Of a stretch of DNA of 64,000 bases, positions 31,995 through 40,948 are shown in pieces. A program made the position numbers and the translations under genes. The notes under the pieces are model-generated. The model ran no database searches. It worked only from the letters and a program-made list of their open reading frames with translations, and was not told the DNA's origin. This stretch comes from Pyricularia pennisetigena (Eukaryota > Ascomycota > Sordariomycetes > Magnaporthales > Pyriculariaceae). How positions within the stretch are numbered: the first letter of the stretch is position 1; every line of letters begins with the position of its first letter. Location: the NCBI RefSeq assembly GCF_004337985.1, contig NW_021940920.1, positions 1,224,549-1,288,548 of the forward strand, given 5' to 3'.

Positions 31995-32145
31995 TAATCT
32001 CGGCGCACGCGAGCGTTGAGATACGGCAGTGCGGCCAGGGATCGCATGTCGATGTCGTCCGGGGTGCTGAAAGAGCCGCGCACCTCCCACACCAGCTGCG
32101 AGCGCACCCTCGGGCTCTCAAGCAGCCACTGGAGATTGTGTTGCA
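31995..32145 (-). pseudogene. Cytochrome P450 relic (I-to-K helix segment)
   Basis: About 45 codons read NLQWLLESPRVRSQLVWEVR followed by DDIDMRSLAALPYLNA, the characteristic stretch just before the K-helix ExxR motif of fungal P450s. A TTTTTTAG acceptor-like site directly precedes it, as often in P450 genes. After LNA the frame runs into a stop, and no ExxR, PERF or haem-cysteine motif follows in any minus frame nearby. No N-terminal half is found upstream. So this is a broken remnant, not a gene. Confidence 0.72.
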
Positions 32146-32882
32146 CTAAAAAACACAGCCAAAAGACGAAAGCTCCCGTCAATGACCAATGTCATTGACT
32201 TCGGTAAATATAGCCTGCCACAGATTGTATACGTTTCTCAGAAAAAGATAAATGATCCGGGCTAAGAAACCTGGGGATGAATCGAATAGACATGACTATG
32301 GGATGGCAGCTCGGGCTAGATGAGGCAAGTGAATGAATCACTCTCCGCAATGTCTCGGCTCAAAAACGGTAATGCTTCGACTGACAGGCCAGACGTTGCA
32401 GGATTAGGTCAGTAACCTCGAACAAATCCTCCGCGAATGCCACGCCAGGTCGTTGGGTAGGCAGATAAGGGATTCCTGCTATGTGGTCAAGGCAGCGTTG
32501 CACTTTGGTGGGTGGGATCTTCTTCCGTAACCCTTTAGTGAGTATCGTGTATATCATCGATAAACTGCAAATCGTACACCTCAGGAGTTTCTCGTCCTCC
32601 GGTGACAATATAAGACGAGTTAGGGCAATGCTTGATTCTCCGTGGATGTTTTGATACATAGTCAGCAAGGCAATGCACTTCGGTGTCAACAAACGTCACC
32701 ATTCTTCAGCTCTACATGTACAAAGTCTGCGGCCCTACAGCGCCGTTGATATGGCAGCTATCCTCGCACCATCTTTCAACCGATGATGAGGACAAGAACA
32801 CAAGCCTTTGAACCAGTGATCGAGAGCAGCCCTTGGACATGCATGAGCAGTCACTCCATCCTGGCCCTCCACCACTGCACCT
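32146..32882. other. Intergenic region; one 110-codon open frame of unknown status
   Basis: A minus-strand open frame at 32360-32692 (110 codons) reads like plausible protein (RPGVAFAEDLFEVTDLILQR) but has no recognised family. It lies between the P450 relic and the complex I gene. It could be another gene remnant. Nothing else is seen. Confidence 0.35.
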
Positions 32883-33636
32883 TTAGGAACTTGACGCGTC
32901 CTTCTTCTCGGGAATAAACGGCAACTGGTTCCGCGGGATGTCGTAATGGGCGTAAATCTGGTGCCGGCGGAGGTGGACCGGCGTCTTGTTCGTTGGCTGG
33001 TCGGGAATCGTCTTTTCCAGACCCTGCGTAACAATCGAAAAGCATTAGAATCAAATCTCCACCAGTCCTACAATACAATAGACAGAGAAGAGATTCAAAA
33101 ACCTACCAGGTTCTCGTAGACACACTTGTTCAGCTTCCACTCGGCCGGTCGGCACTGCCACAGCTGGTGGTTGTTGTTGTCGAGGCACTGCCAGTGCTTG
33201 CGGAACTCCTCGAGGCAGCTCTTGTTGATGTCCTCAACCACGCTGCGGGCGCAGCGGGTGACGCGACGTCCCTCCCTCAGACATGCGGCCTCGCCGTTGC
33301 CTGGGTTCTCGGTCTTGCACTGCATGTAGTCATCGTTGTAGTCGCGGCAGCGGGCACCGATGAAGAATGACGCCGACAGAAGAGGTGCCGAACTCGCACC
33401 CAGCTCCTTGACTTTGGGGATGCTGTCGGGCAGTGGCGTCGTGTCGATCAGGACGCCTTGGTTGGTGCTGTTGCGGACAAGATGGACGATTGATTAGCTT
33501 TCGGGATTGTTCACATTCTATTCGCAGTTTTGGGGGCACGGTTTTCTATGGCTTTGCCATGTCCTCCGGGGCCAATTGACGACGACAAGATGGCCTGCTC
33601 GTCAAATTGAACGTACATGGGTTTTCGGGAGGCCAT
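32883..33636 (-). CDS. NDUFA8: Mitochondrial complex I 20.8 kDa subunit (NDUFA8 / twin CX9C)
   Basis: Accessory subunit of NADH:ubiquinone oxidoreductase in the intermembrane space, imported by the Mia40 disulfide relay. Three exons on minus: 33636-33617 (20 nt), 33467-33107, 33023-32883, giving 173 residues. Donors are GTACGT and GTAGGT; acceptors are AACAG and ACGCAG; all are in frame. The start reads MASRKPITNQGVLIDTTPLP. Cysteines lie in CRDYNDDYMQC (CX9C), CLREGRRVTRC, CLEEFRKHWQC (CX9C) and CRPAEWKLNKC (CX9C), as in the N. crassa 20.8 kDa subunit. There is no cleavable presequence, which is usual for this group. The presence of a complex I subunit excludes Saccharomyces-like yeasts. Confidence 0.94.
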
Positions 33637-34244
33637 CTTTGCGGTGTTGGGGGGATGGTCGGACTCGGAGTTGTTCCTAATAAATCTCGATGCACTCCGC
33701 GACTTCGGGATTGAGTTGGAGGTCGGGTGCTGTAGTCAAGCTCAATCGTGGGGCGTCTGATTGGCCAGTGTGCGGTCAATGCGAAGGTGAAGGCCCAATC
33801 AAAAGCTCTGCATCCCGGTGAGCTTTCACCTTCAGGCCGACCTACCAGACGCGGTAAGGCGGAACCCGAGACCTGAATTGAGCTCAGGTGGATTTTTCGG
33901 GGCGCGTCTGGCTCCGAGCGGCCTCTATCCGATTTGTTTTGTTTGCGCTCGGCCAGAAACCATCATCACCCTTCGAAGCATTTCGCGCCGACGACATACA
34001 GGAAATGCGCTGCTTAGCTATAGCGGGCAACTGTCTTTAATCATTTCCTTATCTCCAACACAAAAGTCGCGGCTGCACATTACGTGCATTTTTCTCGTCT
34101 CCCAGTGCGGCGCGGCTGGCTTGGGAAGCTCACAGAATCCCAACCTTGGTGAAGCTTTGCTTTGCTTGTTCTCGATATAGTGTTTTCAGTACGCCGCAAT
34201 TGAAACCTATTGACAGCTGAGCCCGTTGGCTCATTTTTGCCACG
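33637..34244. promoter_or_regulatory. Divergent promoter region, complex I subunit / NUP57
   Basis: 608 bases between two start codons that face away from each other. It must hold both promoters. No TATA box or repeat was assigned. Confidence 0.5.
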
Positions 34245-35432
34245 ATGGCTTCTGGCTCTTTATTTGGCGGTCTTTATGGCAATGCAGGCAGTGCGTCGGC
34301 ACCATCCTTCCCCTAACTGGCTGCCCCCGCGCCCGTCTGCTCCTCACTTGTTGGTGATGAGTACAAGCTGACTTTTTACTTTGGCGCCGGGTTACTAGAC
34401 TCATTCCAGAATTCGACGCAGCGCCCGGGCTTTGGTCTTTCTCAACCACAGCAAAGCCAGCAGAACAACCAGTCTCAACAAATGAACCAGTCGCAACAGG
34501 CTGGGAGTTCTCTATGGAAGCCTGGCATGATGTCGCTTCGTGAGTCTTTTCAACCAGCAAAAGGCGCCCTTGTAATACGAGAAAGCCCGAAATCTAACTA
34601 GGGCGCATGACTTCAGATCATAAGACGATACCAGAACAGATGCACACATTAACATGCAAATGGGACCCGGCACACCCATCGTGTGAATTCAAAACCTACT
34701 TTTACAACAAGGTCGACGAAGCAGCTATACCATTCTACGGCCCTGCGCCTGGAGATGACCCAAAGGCATGGGAGGAGGCGCTGGCTGAGAAGCCCGGCCC
34801 CGGCTACATCCCAGTGGCGGCTGTCGGCTTCCAGGCGCTCGCGCAGCGCCTCAACGCTCAGAGGCTAGCCGTGGGTCAGTTCAACCAGCGCCTACACGAG
34901 ATCAACGCCAGTCTAGATGCCATTCTGTCGAGGCACGACCTCGAGACGTCAGTGCGCACCATGGCCGCCCGTAGGAGGCACGCCGAGCTGCGCAAGAGGA
35001 GCCTGAAGCTCGCAGCACGGGTGCAGGTGTTGCGGAACCGGGGTTACGCGCTTAGTGGCGACGAGGATGACCTCAGGATCAAGTTGGCTGCGCTGGAGCG
35101 GACAGCTCAGGACCCGGCGCTTGGCGCAAGGTTGGAGGAGCTGTGGAGCAGGCTCATCACGCTGCGGGACTATGCCGAGCAGTTGAAGAGTGAGATCAGC
35201 AAGGGCGCGCCGGCTGAGATGCAGACTGGGCTGGGAGAGGAGGTTGAGGCCAAGGCGAAAAAGGTCAGTGCTGGTAATGGAGCTCAGTGGAGGGGCTATT
35301 GCTAACGATTCTCGCGTTTAGATTCTTGAGGACTACGAGAAGCAAATACAACATCTCAAGAAAGAGTTGGAGCTAGTCAAGGCTGAGTACGATGACTGGG
35401 AGAAACAAACCACACCTGCTACTAGGTCATGA
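34245..35432 (+). CDS. NUP57: Central-channel nucleoporin Nup57/Nup54, with very short FG region
   Basis: Subunit of the Nsp1-Nup49-Nup57 channel complex of the nuclear pore. Four exons: 34245-34290, 34399-34539, 34617-35263, 35322-35432, giving 314 residues. Exon 1 gives MASGSLFGGLYGNAG. Exon 2 is Gln/Asn-rich (SQPQQSQQNNQSQQMNQSQQ). Exon 3 begins HHKTIPEQMHTLTCKWDP and carries the conserved Nup54 helical domain, with YFYN-like TYFYNKVDEAAIPFYGP, LHEINASLDAILSRHDLETS and VLRNRGYALSGDEDDL. Exon 4 is a terminal coiled coil. The family is normally 400-540 residues with many FG repeats. Here only about 62 residues precede the folded domain, with a single SLFG and a GFG. Exon 1 is the least certain part. 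Confidence 0.85.
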
Positions 35433-36455
35433 CTTTGGTTAATCACGACATGTACGAGAGCAGGTGGACAAGCTGGAATGACAAAAGGGGCTTTTTTGCC
35501 AAAAAGTCCTACTCTTGGAGCAGTGTCCTAAGCCACGCCTCTGATAAGATGTGGGATAATGGGTGGCAAGCTATTACAAAACCACATTCAAAAGAAATCG
35601 GGAAGCATCTGATCAGCTGTAAAGAACAGTGGATGAGTGTGAGATGCTGATAGTCAGGATTGACTTCCAGAGCTCCCAGCATGTTGACGTGGATACCCCT
35701 AAATTCTTACTAGATATTTCAAAAAAAAAAAAAAAGGAAACTCGTGGGAACATAAGCCCAGCAATTTGACATCATAAGCTTTTAGATACTGGTGATCCTC
35801 ACAGTCATGGCTAAATATTTCGCGAATAGATAAAGTGCCCAGGAAAGAGAGAATCAAGACTGCTGAACCAATTAGAAAGGCTTGCAGTAATTAATTGATA
35901 TCAAACCTAGCTAGAGGTAGGTACGCTTGGGAAAGTTAAGTTGACGTTTCGGCAGGGGTCCTCAATCGGCACTGGCCAATTTACCATCCGTGGGGCAGAA
36001 TCCATTCCATTCCGGGACAGCTGCCGTCCTGCATCCGCACTCCGACCCCTTTGGTCCCGTTTAATGCTAACAGAAAGTTGGTTGACGTGACATCCCCAAA
36101 ACTCCATCACATCCGCGCCGGACTGCCGATTTTCTCGCGTTCCCGACCGCCAAATAAGTGTCGTAATCAAGCATTCATCGACGACAAGTAATAACCGCTA
36201 GCGCCAGCCACGACCTAGCAATTTGCGCGCCCACCGTTCATCGCCTGGTTCCACCTGCAGTGTCCCCAGCAGACCGCTCGCCGAAACGCCAGGAATGCCA
36301 TACTCGCCCAGCCGTAGCTCACCACGATAATTCAGTTTTGGGCGGCGCCACAACACCGCAATCACGAGATACAGGCTAGCGAGCGGTAGCCAGGTCGGGG
36401 GTTGAGAGGCTCTTGAAATTTGGCCCACGGGGCCCCGGATACACCATAGCCCATC
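35433..36455. other. Intergenic region, no gene seen
   Basis: About 1.0 kb between NUP57 and the dynein gene, both on plus. It has a poly-A tract (35719-35733) and a GGTAGGTA motif near 35915. No gene is supported. Confidence 0.55.
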
Positions 36456-38521
36456 ATGGCGGCCAACACAAACAGGTTCTCGACGTACACGACAGCCTCG
36501 GCCGACTCGAAAGATGGCGAGAAGAAGAAGGACATGTGGAACTCCATGCTGGAGTCGGTAGCCAGTGGCAAGAGGCTACCGGAGAAGAACCTACTGGTGC
36601 TTGGTATGGCTGCTGGCAGGCTCATCACGCGCTTTCGCGATTGGAAAAGAACCTCTTCTAACCTGAGATGAACGAAAAACAGGTGGCACAGTTGAGACGC
36701 AACGGAGCTTTCTGGAGACTTTATCGAGTGATTTTAGGAGAACGCTTGACACCGACCATATACCACCCGTTGCGAACCACTTTGCCCTAGGAAATACCTA
36801 TTATGACGTTCTAGACGCGGACCAAGAAGGTACATCGGGACTCCAGCCGAGTACACCATGCCATGAGAGGAACCTCACTAACATGGGAACGTACGACAAA
36901 TAGATATATTAGCCCGGATAACCCTCTACTCGCTCACAAAGCCCTCGCCCTCCTTCAGCGCTCTCCTCAAGCCTCTCCTCACTCCGCAAACGATACCAAA
37001 CACGCTCGTCGTAATTCTACTCGACTGGTCACATCCATGGCTATGGATGCGCCAGCTGCGCGATTGGATCCTTCTCCTCAGGACGGTACTAGTCAGCCTG
37101 AGCATCGAAGCCAAGGACGCCATGGAGGAGGTCATGATCGGCTGGCGAGACCGCGGCAGGGGTGGCGCAAACACCAATTTGGATGGGAGTGGCGTCGCCA
37201 CTGCTGCTTTGGCGGGTGAGGGTGGTGCCGGTAGCGACAGCGTCGCTTTACCGCTGGGGCCGGGCGAGTGGGAGGATGCGCTGGGTTTACCGCTGTCTGT
37301 GGTCTGTCAGAATGTGAGTCTCGCTCGCTGTCGCGCATCTAGGTAGTATGTGCATAGGGCTGACTGAAGTGTCCACAGGCGGACAAGATTGATTCCTTGG
37401 AAAAGAGGCAAGGATGGAAAGAGGAGCAATTTGACGTCGTCATGCAGTTCCTGCGGACAGTGCTTCTAAAACGTATGGATGCTTTATTTTTATTTTTTTT
37501 CTGAATCCATACATCGCCGCTGCTGTTCAACAGAAGACTAACAGACCCTCGATGCAGACGGCGCATCGTTGATTTACACGTCCACAAGCGTGCCATCGCA
37601 ATTACCGAGCCTTATTCACTCTAGCTTGGGCATTACCTCACTGCTCAAGCGGCAACCACTCAAGCATAACGTCATCGACCGCGACAAGATCGTTGTGCCG
37701 CCGAACTGGGATTCGTGGGGCAAGATCCGGGTGCTGCGCGACGGTTTCGACGTTGAGATGGTCAGTGAGGGCTGGTCGATAGATCTGGACCAGCCTTTCC
37801 CTCGCGAGCCGGCCCGCACTACCAATGGCGATGGGCTGCATGAGGGTGGCGAGGTTTCCGACTTGGAATCGGACGACGGCGAGCGGCAGTCGGACGAAGA
37901 TCACATTGAGGGCTCGGCGGTGTTCCTCTATGAACAAAAGATCGAGAATCCCAGCGCGGCGGCACAGCAGCACGCGGCGCTCGAAGACCGCTCGGGCCGG
38001 CGCATGGAGGTGGACACGGAGGACCACCAGGCATTCCTCGAGAAGCAGTACCCGGTCCTGGACGAGTTCCGCAAGGCGCTGCAGAAGGAGGAGGACGAGG
38101 AGGCCGCATCCAAGTCCAAGAGGTTGCAACTTCAGGGAGACGGGCCGGCATCCCGGGGTTACGGTGGTTCACACGGCCACGACGACTATGGCCACGGCCC
38201 TATCGGCGGCGTGCTTGGCGATCAGATCGGGCCCGTGCAGTTCAACATGGGTGGCATCCAGATGGACACGGATGCTGCGTTCCAATCCATTCAGAGGTTG
38301 ACGGTGAGTTCTCTTCCAAGTTTACTAATTAAATGTTATGTCTGAGGGTTCAAGTACTTTTTTACTGACTATATCTACAGGAGCGACAGCATGTGCACGA
38401 GCCCGAGCCCGAGCTTGATGTTGACGTTGAAGTTGACGAAGGGCCTACGGATCCCGACCGAATGCAAGCTTTCTTCGCGGGGCTGATCCAGAGAGGTATG
38501 GCCAAATCTGGGGGCACATGA
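36456..38521 (+). CDS. Cytoplasmic dynein light intermediate chain
   Basis: Subunit that binds the dynein heavy chain and links cargo adaptors, for nuclear and endosome transport along microtubules. Six exons: 36456-36603, 36683-36829, 36904-37313, 37379-37472, 37558-38303, 38381-38521, giving 561 residues; all junctions are GT...AG and in frame. Key segments: LPEKNLLVLGG at the start of the Ras-like fold, YYDVLDADQEDILARITLYS, and TLVVILLDWSHPWLWMRQLR. Then come LSVVCQNADKIDSLEKRQGW, FLRTVLLKHGASLIYTST and KIVVPPNWDSWGKIRVLRDG. The Walker A site is degenerate (GGTVETQRSF, with no GKT/S), so nucleotide binding through it is unlikely. The C-terminal third is acidic and Gly/His-rich, ending in a helix (DRMQAFFAGLIQRG) like the adaptor-binding helix of the family. 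Confidence 0.92.
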
Positions 38522-40488
38522 TTCAACGAAGAAGAAGCTTCACTTCGAGTAGGTGGAATGGTGAGGATAATCTTGCGTTTAGGCTGTGCCGTCTGCGTGC
38601 TTTCATGGAGTCCACTGGCACGTTTAAAACCATCGATGAGAACTACCGAAGGTCTGGGGTTCTACCTTTGCGGCGTACACAATAGGTTTGTGTGTATACT
38701 CAGAGTCGGTTACCATGACCTAGGACGAGCGCAAAAAAATCGCGGGTGGACCAAGGAGGACGGCAGGGTCGGGGAGGGGTGTTGGGTTTCATGCGCCTTG
38801 TTTGTAGATTAGATACCCCATGTGGAAAAGAGAAGAACAGCGCCAGTTGCGATATGTCGATGAGTACTAGCCAACATAATCCTTGACTGATATCGAGAAT
38901 ATCCAGTTCCATATGTACAATCATGTTCAGCCTTCTTTGGGTCTTCAACTCCGTCGACTTTCAAGTAAGCCCATGCTTTGCCGTCTTTCAACGGGGACGG
39001 GGCATGTCAACCGTAGCTTTACTAGCCTGGCGGGTGTGACATGGGTGCCTAAACAGAGCAGGTCGATGTGGAGTTGTGGTATCGCAGGAATAACTTTGTG
39101 AGGCAAAACGTCTTCATCAGCATGTTGATGGGAAAAAATGGGTACTGAATACATTATAAAACCGCATGGCCTCTAAAAACTGAAAGCTTTAGCCGAACAG
39201 TACAACTATTTCAAGGCTTCAAAATAAAACTAGAGATCCAGCGTGATTCGATACGTGGGAGAAGACAGCTTCCTAAATGGGTGTTAAACGCTGTACACGG
39301 AGTCTTTGAGACCCATTCTCTCAAGTTAATAACAGTTAGCCCTAACGCGAAGTTAAAAATGTCCTAGGATAATAGGCAACTTGGACTGGTTCGTTCGATG
39401 CCACAGCGTCTTTGACTACCTCAAACTAGGCCATTTGTAAAAAGCCTCACATCAGGCGATAGAATTTGTCCATTAGATCCGATGTCAAATGTTTCTTCCT
39501 GTGATAGGCTGACCAATACAGCCCAAGGCTTTCAGTTTGTTGGTAGTAGCGCGTAAGTATCGAGGAACCCATCCGGGTCAAGAGGTGGCTCGGACCGAGA
39601 GAAAGTAAAAGTAGCATGTGCGTCTTCTGAATCGGAAAGAAACGCAATACCATCTCGGCAAGACGAGTACCGGTCCAAAATGTCGCGGCGGAGACAGTCT
39701 AACATCTCGGAGACCGGCATAGTCGCCTATTTGTGGCTGCCATTATCGATCTTGCGTGTCTCGTCCCAGAAAAGTTATAGTATCGGCAGCAAAGCTTCCC
39801 ATTTTCGAAAAATTCTTGAAGTGCGGGCCGATTCCACCTCCAAGTTTGATAAGCGTAGTGTGTCGAGATGTAGCATCCTCTCGACCAAAATTCTTTTGAT
39901 GAGCTCAGTTTAGTCCCGACAGTCATGTGCCATTCTTCCCATCTCCTGAGTTGACGATGGGGCTGCAGGTCAAAGCAATCATTCGTCAAAGGCTATATCT
40001 CTGCTCAGTGAAACAACACAAACGACTGAATGAATCCAAGGTAGCTAGGTAGGATTAAGGTAGCAAATCACTAGATTTGTTTTCAGGACTGCTGTTCAGT
40101 TTTACATCAACCCTGCCTATACCAATCGGTAGGTAGGTATTCAAGTATCGAACTCGTGACCAGTGCACACCAATGTGTCCGTTCCCAGAGATAGTGAGCC
40201 ATATACACATTTGCAAGAAGCCTATTTGAGTGAACGTGACATGGTCTGGATGGTTGGCGGTTGGGGAGTTGATGCATCTACTGAAGCTCCCTTGGGTCAG
40301 GGGTTCGAGAAAAGTCGAATTCCTAGAAGTAATAATAATAGTAATACGCACTTTGATTAAGAATTCCATCCAGAATGCTACGGTTCAGCAGAGTTTATAC
40401 CATATGTAGGTAGCTTTAATATAAATTTTCCCTAATGGAACAGTGCCCTTTCATCCCATTGTTGGTGGAGCTGGACGCAGGGCAGACG

Positions 40489-40522
<34 letters not shown>

Positions 40523-40944
40523 ACGCGCTCAGCTGCCGTCTGGGCTAGATTTTGTTTTCCCCATTTCCCCAGGGGCATCCCTGCAGGAAGGCTTTCGACA
40601 TTTAACGCTGTGGACCTGCTTGACGTCAGCCTGCGAGGGGTTGATTGGTGGTGGGGTGCAGACGCCGGGCAGTCCCGAATAATTCTTTATCCTGAAGCAT
40701 TTACCTGCAGGCAGGCAATTCGCACATATTTCTTTTTCTTTTTTTTTTTTTTTTTAAAGGGGACAGGCTTCTGCCCATCGAGACTAGCTTAAGCTTTTAC
40801 TCCAAAAAGATCAACGGCGCACTTGAGCGATCGGCCTGGAAAGGCTGTTTTGACGCTGCACTGATCAGTCGCCTATAATCCTAATCACAACAGCTGGTTG
40901 GCCGGCCTCGCGCCTCGAAGCTTACACCAACCCCGCATGTCAAG
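38522..40944. other. 2.4 kb intergenic region with homopolymer tracts
   Basis: No gene is supported. Minus-strand open frames at 39532-39720 and 39699-39989 are adjacent and look weakly protein-like (EMLDCLRRDILDRYSSCRDG), but have no recognised family and no clear splice model. A tRNA-like stretch is at 40142-40204 (minus), a 30-base poly-A run at 40491-40520 and a 17-base poly-T run at 40739-40755. TAGGTAGGTA-type motifs recur at 40042-40062 and 40128-40140. Confidence 0.5.
40491..40520 (+). repeat. 30-base poly-A run
   Basis: Thirty uninterrupted A bases, the longest homopolymer in the window, about 420 bases upstream of the SPATA20-like start codon. It could be a promoter poly(dA:dT) element or the tail of a decayed retroposon; no element body was recognised upstream. 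Confidence 0.9.
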
Positions 40945-40948
40945 ATGA
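40937..40948 (+). promoter_or_regulatory. Four-codon upstream ORF overlapping the start of the SPATA20-like gene
   Basis: ATG TCA AGA TGA. Its stop codon overlaps the main start codon (ATGATG at 40945-40950), so ribosomes that translate it terminate exactly at the real start. It matters only if the transcript begins upstream of 40937, which the sequence does not show. Confidence 0.5.
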
